Positions 35,001 to 46,136 of a DNA stretch of 64,000 nt are shown here, one piece after another. The stretch is from contig MU619304.1 in NCBI GenBank assembly GCA_025201805.1, forward strand, positions 78,182 to 142,181. Reading direction: 5' to 3'. This DNA comes from Parasitella parasitica. Taxonomy: Eukaryota; Mucoromycota; Mucoromycetes; Mucorales; Mucoraceae. The translations under genes were made by a program, and so were the position numbers. Numbering within the stretch: position 1 is the first letter of the stretch; each line of letters opens with the position of its first letter. A model generated the notes under the pieces. The model ran no database searches. It was not told the DNA's origin and saw only the letters and a list, made by a program, of their open reading frames with translations.

Positions 35001-37711
35001 AACACTTCGCCACGGATAGCGATGAACGCATTGTCTCTATCAGATTTTGCTTGCAGCTCAGATTGCGTAAACAGGTCTTGGTGAGGACAAACGAGTCTGC
35101 CAAAGAAGGCAATGAACCAGATCATGACAGCGCACAGCAGAAAGATCAGCCCACATAGAGTTACTTTTTCTCTCCATGCCATGCGGATGTCTGACCGACG
35201 CATGCCGCAGAGACGGCTCATGATGAGGCTGGGAACCCACCATGTGGTAAGCCATGTCATGGCCACCCAGCATCCTCTTGAACGGCTTGTTTTTCGCTTG
35301 CTATTCTTGTCTTTGCTGTCTTTGCTGTCTTGCTTTTTAGGATCAGAGTCGTCTTGGCCGCCTCCAAAGACGTGTTGGTGGTGCTGCTGCTTTTCGTCGC
35401 CGATTCCGCTCATTGTGATGGTCTGAACTGCACTGTCACCGCACTGATGCGAGCAGACCGAGTTGGACTCTTCTTCGTAGCATCCGTCAAAACATTCTTC
35501 AGAGTATATCGAGCCAGTTTCAGCCATGGATCTGCACGAAGGCGGTATCAACTGCGAGCATACCTGGCTCATGCTGTCAAATGCATCCTCATCTTCCTCG
35601 ACTAAAAGGTAAGTCAGTATACGCAGGCCATATATGTATGTATGTATGTATGCATGTTTGTATGCATGTATGTATACATATATCTGTGGATCTTACCAAA
35701 TGGAATCCCTTTCGCTATACATCGTGCTCTGCGTTGCTCGCGTTTTTCAATGGCACGCAATTTATTCTCTAGCAATGTCCAAGCTGTTTCTGTCAGGTAA
35801 ACCTAAGGAGAGCAGTTGGCTATTTTTGCGACATTCAGCTTGCAAAAAGCTTTCTTACCTTTTCGCCGTCTTGTATCATCATCTTGTCATTCCAGTGAAA
35901 GGCATCCTGTAAAGCGAGCCATTTTTCTCTTGGTTCCGCATCCAGCTCCACAGAGGTTGCATGGATCAGATTCATGTATCGGTCGCAAAACTCCTGTAGT
36001 TCCATATGGATGGTGTATTCTCGCTTGGCTCTGATCGTCAGTGCCATCAGGTTGAACACTTTGGCTTGCGCAACGAGCTTTTTAGAATCGCATGAGTGGG
36101 GCAAAAGCAAATCGTTGGATCGCAGACATAGCACGAACCATGTCTTTGTGGTATTTAGCGTTTGGATGATATCCTGCACGCCCTCGCGCAGCTGTCCTGC
36201 TCGGCTGGCATTGCTGCTATTGGTTGTATTGGCAGTGTCATCGACGGTGGTTGTTGCAGTGCCTGATTTGCGTTTTACAGAGGGCGACCGATGAGGTTTT
36301 CCAGATTGTTGTCCAGAGACAACATGTGTACTTTTGGGGTGTTTTTCTAATCGTATGGTTTTCTGAGAAAAGAGCTTTGTTACTAGTCGGTTGGTGGGTG
36401 CTTCGTTGATGCTGGTTCCATCCGCGCCAAACAGGGACATAAAGTCAGCACACAGCGTCTCTGTAGTGCGTGTGCCAAACTCTACAGGAGAATAGGCAAC
36501 GGTGCCTGTAAAATGCTGGATCGTAAACAGCGTTGTTCCCATGCCTGATTTGCTTCCAAGACAAGGGTTTTTGCGGTGATGCTGTTTAAATGTGTCGACG
36601 CACTTTTCAGGGTTGCTGTTGGGTAGTGTGGACTGGTGGCAGAGTGTGGCTATCAACCCATGCTGGGCGTCGTCCAAAAGCTGCACACAGGTATCGTTGT
36701 AATTCACACTGGGTTGGGCCTGAGGGGGCATATTCAAGATGGAATACACCTGGTTGTTTCTTTCAAACAGCTGATGCAACATAAAATTGTGCAGTCTTTC
36801 GTTGGCATAAAGCATGCAGAATTGATCGTACGAAGCCGTCTGCATGGGAGCAGCGCCTGGGAAATCTACAATCCCAATAAAGTTTTCGAATTCTGGTTTG
36901 CACAGCTTCTTGTTGAAGCTCTCCACCAGCCACGAGAACAAGAGCGAGTACATGGCTTCTGCAAGCGCATCACGCTGCACAGCAGCTTGCTCTGCATTTA
37001 AAAATATAGTCGTCAAATCCCGCTTGATCAGCTTGGTCTGGTAAGTTAGACATGTCTCTAGCGCCTTGGTCTCCACGCCAAGTAGTTCTGCTGTGATTTC
37101 CAATTCCTGTGTATTTTTTACAATCGCCGAGTCTTGAATGTTGGCTGCATCGTCGATGAACTGAAGGTTGCCTAAATGCAGTATGGCTGCAATGATCTGG
37201 CTGATGTGAAGCATCGTGGCTTTACTGATGCCTAGCGACCGCAATAGTGCTTTCAACTCGTTGTATTTTTCGGTGTCTTCCATGACAAGGCCACTTGCTA
37301 ACCTGGCTGCTTCCTTGGTTTTAAATAGATAGGCGAACGAGGATGCATCATTCAGTTGCAGCATCGATTTCTCTTCGGGCGTAGATCCATGCAAAACATA
37401 GTAAAAGATGTGAAAGCTGCGCTCGTCTCCAGAGGTGTGTGTTATCCGAGACTTTTCAAGCATGTAATCCAGGAATTTTGCGCCGACCATGCGGCCTCTT
37501 TCATTAAACTGCAATTCGAGGTATTTTCCAAAGCGAGATGCATTTTCATTTACTGTGGTTTTTGCATGTCCAAATGCCTCTAATGCGCCATATGCTTTTT
37601 GGATCATTTGCTGTATCTTTGATGGCTTTTTTGGGTTGCTGAGTGTCACTAGATGATAGAGCGTCCATTGATGCATTTCAGACTTTCCGCTGCCACATAA
37701 ACCACTATGTA

Positions 37712-37774
<63 letters not shown>

Positions 37775-38176
37775 AGGGGGGGATGAAGGGGGAAGAGAGG
37801 GGGAGGTTAAGATTTCAGTAATTAAGGAGTACTTGTTATACATTTACCTCAATACTATTGATTGATCATTTCCAGTACGTCTCATATGAAAGTATGCCTG
37901 ATTGATGTGTTGAAATATATGGACTGGAAGTTTGTCTCTGCCATCTGTAGCTTTGTATTCTGCCAGGTATCGCTCGCTTGTCTCTTGGATCTCGGCACGA
38001 GAGTCCTTGTAGGGATTTATCATCACAAGCAATGAGTTTCTTACACGAGTGTAAATCTGATCTTGTAGGAATCTTTCTCTGAGCGTATTTGCGATAGTCT
38101 CATCTGTGATATTCTCGATGTCTGCAAGGTCATCAAAAGTCGATTGCAGTTTATTGGATATTGCATTGGAGGCCAT
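32092..38176 (-). CDS. Chitin synthase with N-terminal myosin-like motor (class V/VII type)
   Basis: Five minus-strand exons, 38176-37848, 37704-35859, 35802-35697, 35601-33005 and 32904-32092, join in phase to 1896 aa. Residues 1-740 are a myosin-like head with P-loop GLCGSGKS (111-118), switch I NENASRFGK and a switch II-like DFPGA. After two membrane segments and a cytochrome b5-like domain (FIAIRGEVFDLTSFA) comes the family-2 glycosyltransferase. It has DAD in MVDADTEV (about 1383), EDRYL (about 1500) and QRRRW (about 1538), and is followed by membrane helices. A DEK-C domain closes the protein (about 1838-1893). It makes cell-wall chitin at the plasma membrane; the motor region helps deliver it at hyphal tips. 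The P-loop Cys in place of the usual GESGAGKS and the altered switch II suggest weak or no ATPase activity. Confidence 0.95.
37713..37772. repeat. Intronic homopolymer (60 A; poly-T on the gene strand)
   Basis: Sixty consecutive A on the plus strand, i.e. T60 in the 143-nt first intron of the chitin synthase, preceded by a C-rich pyrimidine stretch and followed by TACATAG, the 3' splice site. Nearly the whole 3' half of the intron is pyrimidine. Confidence 0.9.
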
Positions 38177-39638
38177 TGCAAAAAGTTGAACAAACAAACA
38201 AAAAGAAGAGCGAGAGAAGAGAAAGAAAGAATTCTTGATTAAAAGAATAGATGCACAATTATGATTCAAACCAAAATCACCCAGGAACGTTGTCCTAAAA
38301 AAGACTTTCTGCATGTCCATATGCCTATCATTTAAAAGGATCTCCTTTTTTTCTTCTACAGCTTGTAAGTATTATTAGCTTCCCCTTAATTCAAGTACTA
38401 TTTAAATGGTTCTGGCAATGTGCAATGCTTTCACTCGAGAATACTATAGGAAAATTCTTTGATTCGTTAAAACTCTCAATCGTTGTTATTCAAGGTTATT
38501 CCAAGATTGAAGAAGATTCAATAAAGACAGCATTTAAGAATAGTGAAAATTAAAAGCTCAGGTTTCTAAAAACAACATTCACATATTACATCTATTGATA
38601 ACTCTATTTCACTCAGTTGGATTTTATGGGATTGCAACTGTTAAAACATAAATCGTTAACTCATCTCGACGATGAAATGATCTTTCTCGATATATCATTG
38701 TTGAAAATTATTCTCAAGCCTAAAATATTGTTCTGAAAAAAAGAAAAGAAAAAAACTGCTCAAAGCAGGTAATAGATAACAGAAGCACCTACGTAAGATT
38801 TTGTATATTCAATTCCCCATCTTTTTCATTTTAGGCTAATATCAACCACTTTGACATTGACTTGTCTTAGGAGGGTTTAGAGTACCAATTCTATTTGCAA
38901 GATAGTACGACTATAATGAGTGTCATTCTCAACATGGCTGTTTATTACTCAACTAATACTTGATCGAATAGAGCTGGAAAACTTGAAAAAATCAACCACA
39001 GTGTTGGAGATATTGGAAGCATTACAGCAACGAATCTACATGACAATCATATCGATAGCTACTTCAAGCCCCCATATCTTGCAAATCAATTATTCATCAA
39101 AGATATTGATAAAATAGAGCTTGGATGGATTTAAAGAGAATCTTATCGAACTGAAAGAACCAATTTTGATGGGGTCTTGTTTAAGGTTGGGAAATCTGTT
39201 GTACCAGCACTTTAAGCATTTAACCAAAATTAGTCTCACATAAATGAGTAAATTTAGAAGATTTGTTTCTCCTTGATGAAGTATATGTATATAATTTACT
39301 TGTCGCAGAATGAGGGAGCCCCCTGATATGAAAAAAAAAAAAAAGATTCTAGTGCTATCACTTTCATTTGAAACCACACACACACCACAGCCATTCAATA
39401 ATTATCACTTTTTGTTTGCTGTACAAGTTGGATAGCACAGACTGATCAAAATGTATATTAATTTTAAGGGATATGCAGATCAAGCAGCTGTTTGTTACAC
39501 CAAGCCAAACAGCAACAAGCGCGAAGAACTCGCAAGATTAAAAGCTATTGGTAATGATTGTCTTGGACATGTGGAACTTTATACACAATGCTAATATGTA
39601 TTTCGTATGGTGATGATGTAAATGTAGTAGTTAATTAA
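38177..39638. other. Intergenic DNA with one small unassigned frame
   Basis: No supported gene. A 45-codon plus-strand frame at 39451-39594 includes KREELARLKAIG, followed by a possible donor. It could be an exon remnant, but nothing downstream continues it. Confidence 0.4.
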
Positions 39639-41669
39639 TCATGAGTTTAATGCTGAATTTCTCGTATTTTTCTCTACTATTGTTCTAACGATATCAAAAA
39701 CTAATGCTTCTCCCGGCAGCGGAAAGTTTTTATATAGTTCTGTAACTGGAGGCGTTGATCCTGGAGGCGCAGAAGTGATCATAGAATAGGGCGAGGCGGT
39801 CAATGATACTTGATGGTCAGGCGAGATCCTCTTTGTGAGAGCATACATGTATTCATCCAGCTTTTGTTTTGCCATTTTTGCCATCTTTTCATCGGGGACT
39901 TGCAACAGACTCATGAGCGAATCAATAGAGCGTACTAGAAGCTTGGCTGGTGCTATACGGTACAAACAATTTCAGTGCAAGGTTTCTTTGTCTTTTCTAA
40001 ACGTAGCTTACAATAACAAAAAGTATCCATTTGATCCATTTGTTTCATCAGCAACAGGCACATATCCGCAGAGTGCATAGCTAAATGGATCGCTCTATCC
40101 TTGACAATGTTGTAAATGTTCTCAACGTTCTCTTTGGGCTTGGGCTGTATAAGGCAGCCTTGTATGCTAAGTGTAATTGTGTGTACATAGGAAGCCATCA
40201 AGACTCTGCACACGTCGGTTTCCTTTTCAATGATTTCTTTGCTTAAATTGAATGGCTCTGCGCACATTTTCAAGTCCTCGGGCAGGTTGTGCCACCATTC
40301 GATCACTGTCTCTTCATAACGCACAATCTCTTCAAAACTGAGTTCAGCTACATCGCCTGCTGCTAGTTGTCTTGCCTGCGTCACTACCGCAATGAATGCA
40401 GGATGCAAAGATAATCCCAGTATCAGGTTGAACATTTTGAGTATGTTCTTGATCTTTCGCGACTCATCTGGTAAAATATCAAACTTCACTTTATTCTGCT
40501 TGATTTCATTGCGCTTGTCATGTCTGATGAAATCAATGATTGCTATAGCGCATTCACTGAGGACGCAGTTTCGATGGATGATGGCGTATTTAATTCTAGT
40601 CATTCTCGGTAAATCCGGTCCACCGTGTTTGTATTCAGGATTTTCCTTTTGTAAATTGTTGCATAGTAACAAGGCAACTGAAGCCCACTTGTGCCCTTCG
40701 GCAATTCTCAGTGTCGTTATCATAAAAGGCAGCATGAGGTTAATGGTCAAAACTGATTCTAGGGCCTTTTCTGGATCATCGAATATGTCGACGAGCTTTT
40801 CCATGCCAAGTTCAAAGAAATACTCGCTAAAGTATCTCTTTTCATGTGAAATCAAAAAGTTGTGTTTGCAGGTAGAGATCGCAGAGCAGGTGCAGACAGC
40901 CAGCACAATTGGATCTTGCAGTGGGTTTTCTAGGCTTTCAAAATGCTTCATAAAGGTTGGCTCATGCAAAATAGGTACTGTATCGTTGAAACATGAAAAG
41001 TAGTTGTCCACTAGCCGTCGAACAAGCAATTGTGGTTTCAAAAACGAAGCGACGCCTATTGAAAATCGCTTCGATATAGCTTTTGGTGAAGATACAGATC
41101 TTGGATCAATAACCTCATCTGCCGTTGTGACCAGCTGCATGGCTGTTTTGACAAAGCTCGTATTCATGCGTTCAAATAAAAGCGACTTGGTCTGAAAAAC
41201 GGATCCGAATGGTGATAGATAACGAATAGCAGAGTGTCCGTACATCATAAGCTCCTCCAGATTGCGGATCTCTGTCTGCAGCCGAAGTTGTCCATCCACA
41301 AACCGAATGTCCCACCGAGGCTCCTTCTTTATCAGTGCTTTTTCCTGAGTCAGAGTGAGTTCCAGGGACCGCAGCTGCTTCTCGAGATCTCTCACTTGTC
41401 CGTACAGACAACCAAGCTCATAGTTGCTGGTATCGTCTCCTGTGTCTTCTTCGTCTTCGTCCGCAGAACTGTCTCCTTTGTACTGAAGGCCTTGGGGTAT
41501 GCATTTCCTCCTCATTTTCACACAGCGTTCGCAAGGATCATGGTCATGAAACTTTTCACATTTTCGACGTCTTTGCTTGCAATCTTTTGACGAAACCCAC
41601 AATTAGCTTCCTATGTGCACATTAGAATTTTTACTTATTCTCACATTGACATGGAATCTTTCTCGCCAT
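39639..41669 (-). CDS. Zn2Cys6 transcription factor with fungal TF domain
   Basis: Three minus-strand exons, 41669-41645, 41583-40012 and 39952-39639, giving 636 aa. Exon 1 encodes only eight codons plus one base but supplies the first cysteine: the spliced product reads IPCQYCKQRRRKCEKF, then PCERCVKMRRKC (residues about 6-37), a complete zinc binuclear cluster. A coiled-coil linker (GQVRDLEKQLRSLELTL) suggests dimerisation. The large middle region (LVDNYFSCFNDTVPILHEPT...) matches the fungal-specific transcription-factor domain. Target genes are unknown. It shares a 213-bp divergent promoter with the SLC25A46-like gene; the 5' leader contains a (CTTTTT)n pyrimidine repeat. Confidence 0.87.
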
Positions 41670-41882
41670 AGTTGAATTGTTTTGAGCAAAAGAAAAACAA
41701 AAAGAAAAAGAAAAAGAAAAAGGAAAAGGAAGAGGTCATGATGATGAATGTTCAACAGCCATTCATACAGACGAAAGCTGACAAGATCATCCAATCACAA
41801 GTAAATACAACATGGCTGCTTCCTTATTAGTAGCCCGCAGAACACCTTTTTCTACTCGGTTCATGTTGAAACAAACACAAGA
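41670..41882. promoter_or_regulatory. Bidirectional promoter (Zn2Cys6 factor / SLC25A46-like)
   Basis: The 213 bp lie between two divergent start codons. The side next to the transcription factor is a purine-rich (GAAAAA)n repeat on the plus strand (about 41690-41730). The rest holds no box I can name. Confidence 0.5.
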
Positions 41883-43253
41883 ATGACTTTGAGCGCTTAT
41901 TTGGGCCTATTGTCCCTAGGAAGCACTATACAAACAAGATACAATGCGGAATGCCAAGAGGAGGAGCAGCAAGAGCTCGATGCTCTACGGATAATGGCAC
42001 AACATATATCAGTAGCAGAGATTGACACTGTGTCTGCTGTCAGCATACACCACGCTCCTTCAGAACGACGAGGTAAGGCCAAGATAGCTGCCCTTGTCTT
42101 ACTGTTTAAGCTCATTCTTTTTTTTTTTTTTAACTTTATGACAGTGGAAGTGAGGGAGAACATAACAGGTGTCGTGCTTGCCATAGGCACTATGATAGCC
42201 AATTATTCCCTCTGTTTCCCTATTGTCGCTGCACGCCATCGATTGCAAGCTGTACCTAGGCTTCATAGTTACAGCAGAGATACACCACTATATGGAACGC
42301 ATGTAATCCACCACACTTACAAACATGGTGGCATTCGACGATTATACCCAGGATTTGGCTTAGGACTCATTGGACAAACGATAAGCGCCGCGTACGAATC
42401 AGGACTCAATCAAGTCATGTCGACAGTAATTATTTCAGCAAATAGATCAAGCAGCACACTAGGCACATGTGCGACTTTACTAGCAAAAGGGCTTGTCTTG
42501 TTGATCAACATCCCCCTTTACCCATTGTACCGCAATGCGCTGATTCTCAGAGTACAGCAGTCAACTCAAATGGTGATTTGCAATGCCCATGATTTTATGA
42601 GACTTTACAAACAAGATTTACGAGCATTTTGGCCAGGAAACTCGCACCATCGCCAACTATTGAATGGATTCATACCCTCGTGCATTTTGAATTTGGTCAC
42701 AGAAAAGCTGCTCATTTACATTTATCGGGACATATTCCATTCCTTTTCCAGCAGCTCCTCCTCAGTCTCAAACAACAATACTGCAGAAAATCCAACAACA
42801 AATAGTACAACTGGTGTTGGCGCCGGATCTACATCTACCACATCGTTAGGCGCATCCCACTCCAACAAGAAAAAGAGAGAATCTACAGTGCTGCACACCT
42901 TCTATCCCGAGATTGCGTGTGGCGTGATCAGTAGTATCATAACGCGAGCAGCAAGTTATCCGGTTGAAACTGTTATTTACAAGCTGATGGTGCAGGATAC
43001 TGGAGTTTTGGCAGTGAATACAAATTACAGAGGGTTTTTTGATTGTGTCAGGAGGACATGGTATGAGGAAGGCGGATGGAAAGCGTTTTATCCTGGCTGG
43101 GGCATTGGCGTTTTGGAGATTGGCATGGGCTACATCATATTAGAAGCTTCGTGGTGGGCCTACCGTGCTTCGCAATGGAAACTGCAGGTGCCTGGAACAA
43201 GTGACACACGAACAGTCAGAAAGGCAAGGAAACTTCGAGAGAGACTTTTGTAG
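41883..43253 (+). CDS. SLC25A46-like mitochondrial carrier-family protein
   Basis: Two exons, 41883-42072 and 42145-43253, giving 432 aa. The intron ends in a T-run and TATGACAG. The carrier-type repeat near the C-terminus has ASYPVETVIYKLMVQ, then NYRGFFDCVRRTWYEEGG and FYPGWGIGVLE. This is the carrier signature with PxE and a shared spacing to animal SLC25A46, an outer-membrane relative of Ugo1 involved in mitochondrial dynamics and lipid transfer. Earlier segments (TYKHGGIRRLYPGFGLGLIG) fit a second repeat. A Ser/Thr/Asn-rich low-complexity insert (about residues 285-330) interrupts the carrier. Substrate transport is not implied. Confidence 0.72.
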   Translation: MTLSAYLGLLSLGSTIQTRYNAECQEEEQQELDALRIMAQHISVAEIDTVSAVSIHHAPSERRGKAKIAALVLLFKLILFFFFNFMTVEVRENITGVVLAIGTMIANYSLCFPIVAARHRLQAVPRLHSYSRDTPLYGTHVIHHTYKHGGIRRLYPGFGLGLIGQTISAAYESGLNQVMSTVIISANRSSSTLGTCATLLAKGLVLLINIPLYPLYRNALILRVQQSTQMVICNAHDFMRLYKQDLRAFWPGNSHHRQLLNGFIPSCILNLVTEKLLIYIYRDIFHSFSSSSSSVSNNNTAENPTTNSTTGVGAGSTSTTSLGASHSNKKKRESTVLHTFYPEIACGVISSIITRAASYPVETVIYKLMVQDTGVLAVNTNYRGFFDCVRRTWYEEGGWKAFYPGWGIGVLEIGMGYIILEASWWAYRASQWKLQVPGTSDTRTVRKARKLRERLL

Positions 43254-43429
43254 AAAATTATATGACATGCCTCGCTGTTAATTATCTATATATATAAAAA
43301 AGGAATTGCACATTATTAAGGCTTCATATAATTATAAAAGTTCAATCTAAATTTATTCATAATTAGAGGGTACAATACATGGGCAGAAGAGACTTTTCGA
43401 CAGTGCTCAACGCTTCCACTTTGTTTACA

Positions 43430-44640
43430 TTGACGTTTCAAGGGTGTGATAATTATTCAAGTTCAAGCTTGCTACAGCTCCATTGTCCCACACTTGAGTT
43501 GCGATGTGCTTGAAAAGCTTTGACGCGGCCACAACACTGGAATTTCTGTCTTGATTACGGGAGCGATCTGCAGTTGTCAATATTATCCAAGGTCTTGTTC
43601 GAACGTCATTAGTAGGTTTGGACGAAAATCGGTAACAGAGGTAGGTGGACAATCGATCGAACTTGGACCTTTAGTCGGCGTACCTGAGCATGTTCATCGA
43701 ACGGATAGAGTAATTGTTGATTAGAAGATCTAATTCCATCAAATTGTGTATTTTCTTTCATCATTATTTCAATTTCTTCAAGTTTACGTTTTTCAATAAA
43801 AATCCTTGTGCTCCTACTTGGTATGAACCCATTTGAGTTAGAGGCACCGACAATTGGTAATTAATTGCTTTCCAGGCGTGCAGATAAAGTAAACAAAACG
43901 TTCATGGTTTTGGTTCCCAACAATAATTTTTTAGAATTATCATCATCAATTAAGCATAATTCTATATTTTGGTATCTTGTGTTATATCAATGACATGCCA
44001 TAGAGCTTGTAGCAAGATCAAGAGGCTAAAGCCAATGTGCGTGGTAAATCAGGGATTCATTTTACTGACTAATTTTGAACTGGGGGATGTCTCCTTTCGT
44101 TGATGATGTTTTTGCATAGTGCGCATCCAGTGATGGGAGTCTTGAATAGGTCTCACTACCAAGAATAGTAACGACTTGCTTCCCTCCACAGAAACAGCTT
44201 CTTCAACAAATGAGCGCATAGTTAAGCTGCCATTGGATTTAAGGTCCAGCTGCTGTTTAGCCAAAGTGAAGCCTGATCGTTCAACTCGATATAATTTGAC
44301 TTTCCCTACAATGACTATTCAATATGATATTTCGGATTGAACATGGTAGTAAATCGGGTTGGCTGTCTTCATCTCTTTTTTGGAATGAAGATTAGTGGAG
44401 ACGCTTGGTTTTCTACTTGAAGCTTCATCATGCTGCTAATAACTTTTGGTGCAGCCAGCAAGTGGTGTTCTTCCCCTTCACGGTCAACTTAAACCATAGG
44501 CTCCAAGTCCCCTAATTCAGCTATTAACAGTTTTTTCTCTTGCTCTTTTTCAGGTTGCTGTAGTGTATTGAAAGCCGATAGAACTGATGTTTTATAGTCA
44601 TATCTTTTATATTGTTTCCATCCCAGAAAGATTCAGATAC
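43430..44640 (-). pseudogene. Possible broken multi-exon gene, family unknown
   Basis: Several coding-like minus-strand stretches lie in line. One is LQQPEKEQEKKLLIAELGDL near 44500-44570, followed by an in-frame TAA and more open sequence. Others are RVERSGFTLAKQQLDLKSN...LLFLVVRP (44330-44049), FIEKRKLEEIEI...LLYPFDEHAQ (about 43860-43683, followed by a GTACGC donor), and a 75-codon stretch at 43652-43425. I could not connect all of them without crossing stops. The YPFDEH motif recalls a fungal membrane-protein family (DUF4436), but this is weak. Its upstream end meets transposon remnants, which may explain the decay. Confidence 0.3.
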
Positions 44641-44721
44641 ATACCAGAAACATAAGCACTTTTAACCTTGCAACCAATGTACCAAACTAGCACCTAGATT
44701 TGCTGGGGGAGGGGGGGGGGG

Positions 44722-45500
44722 CTTTAGCATGAAAAATGTAGTCCAATTCAAACAGAAGGCAGATAATAGGCCAACCGTCAGACCAAGAAGAAAAGCATCA
44801 CGAGGCTTCTTTACAGGTAGTATGTTAAGTGGAGATAGGATCCTGGATGATTTCTGGCATCTGAACGCTGAGGCAAGTAGTGACATGGGCGCGGGAGAGG
44901 TGTACTTTAGGATGGTATGGGCATGGTCGAGGTTTGCCCCCAGGGAGCCAACCAAGACGCCATCGAAGAACCTGGCTACGCTACTCCCAGAGAGCGACGA
45001 CAAGACGAGATGGTCTGAGCATTGAGGCCGGCACAAAGAGTCACATGACTATCCTGGAGGAATTGTCGCTGCAGGGGGGAGAAGGTACAGCGGTCCAGAG
45101 TGTCGAGCTGCTGCGCGCAGGTTTGCCCCAACGGGTTCGCTATCAACTTGTACCATTGCGAGTGGCTGGCAGAAATTTGGAGGTGGGGGGGAGAAGTCGC
45201 TGGAGCAAAGTGTCGTCGGGAAGTTGTCGCGCACGCAGGATGTATTTCGCCTGGAGGATGATGGCTCTGTCTGTCATTGATGGGTGGTGGGCAAGGTGCA
45301 GCATTATCTTAGTGGACGACGTACGAAAACCACCAAAAATCTGCCGTACGCAATCGTTCTGTCCTGCGTCGAGGGCTCTCAAGTTCGTCTTTGTCAGGGA
45401 GCAAATGGCCAGCCATCTTCCATTTTGGAGCGCACCATTTGAGCGTAGAAGCGCATTGACAGTAGCTGTGGGAACCCCTTGGAGTGGGTGCCAATTGCAG
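44722..45500 (-). mobile_element. 5'-truncated, decayed non-LTR (LINE) retrotransposon 3' part
   Basis: Minus-strand conceptual translations in shifting frames match the C-terminal part of mucoralean LINE reverse transcriptases. They are SKGFPQLLSMRFYAQMV, then LDAGQNDCVRQIFGGFRTSS, PSMTDRAIILQAKYILRARQ and LPDDTLLQRLLP, and finally CPYHPKVHLSRAHVTTCL...DPIST (a CCHC-like zinc motif) and WPIICLLFELDYIFHAK. Frameshifts and stops break it, so it is inactive. It is visibly richer in G+C than its surroundings. Its left end meets a G-rich run (44704-44720). Its right end abuts the transposase remnant at about 45498. Confidence 0.75.
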
Positions 45501-46136
45501 TTAACATCAACATGAGAAATAATTGGGCTAGGTCGGCTCTAGGAATACCTGTCCAAGTAGAGATTGAAAAGAATCGTTCTCCCTCATACAGAATTATCGG
45601 CGCTATACACTGTACTAGTGTTATCCATGTTGTTATGAAAAAACCACCACCCAAAAAGCAAAGAGCTCCAAGAACTCAAACATCGAAGACGGCTAAGCCT
45701 AAAAAAAGAAAGCTGGCAGAAAGCGAAGAGCAAGGAGCGGGTGATATTATTATCGAAGAGCCTACCAAAGAATACGTTGATGTTGAGGAGAGAACCGATG
45801 TTGAAAACAACAAGCCAGTAGCAATGGGTACAACTACTACCCATTTTGTGAAATTTATGAATGAGCTTTTGGATATCAGGGACGCGGATGAGAAAATGGA
45901 GAGTAGAGATTTCAGAGTTAATGTACTTGCATCCTTAATCGCCAGAGCTGAATCCAATTGAGCAGTTTTGGGCTCTTCTTAAAGGAAAAACGAAGCACTA
46001 TAGGTTGATGACTGAAGAAAACCTGTCTCAAAGGATTGCAGATGCCTGTAACGAGGTACGTCTCAATGATCTCCAAGAATTCTGTGGACACTCCAAGCGC
46101 CAAATCGTCAACTGTTATACCAAAACAAAGTTTTAA
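45498..46136 (+). pseudogene. Decayed DDE (Tc1/mariner-like) transposase remnant
   Basis: The plus-strand frame up to 45961 reads INMRNNWARSALGIPVQVEI, IIGAIHCTSVIHVV, a Lys/Pro-rich insert (KKPPPKKQRAP) and THFVKFMNELLDI. After a frameshift near 45922-45940 and a stop, the other frame continues SPELNPIEQFWALLKGKTKH...HSKRQIVNCYTKTKF up to TAA 46136. This is the catalytic core and C-terminus of a mucoralean DDE transposase. The block with the second Asp (the usual MDNxxIH region) is deleted between DEKM and ESR. The first Asp region is cut off at the LINE junction. It is inactive. Confidence 0.75.

Noticed and set aside
44880-45515. 211-codon plus-strand Arg/Gly/Trp-rich ORF
   Set aside because: It is antisense to the decayed LINE, whose minus-strand pieces match known reverse transcriptase motifs.
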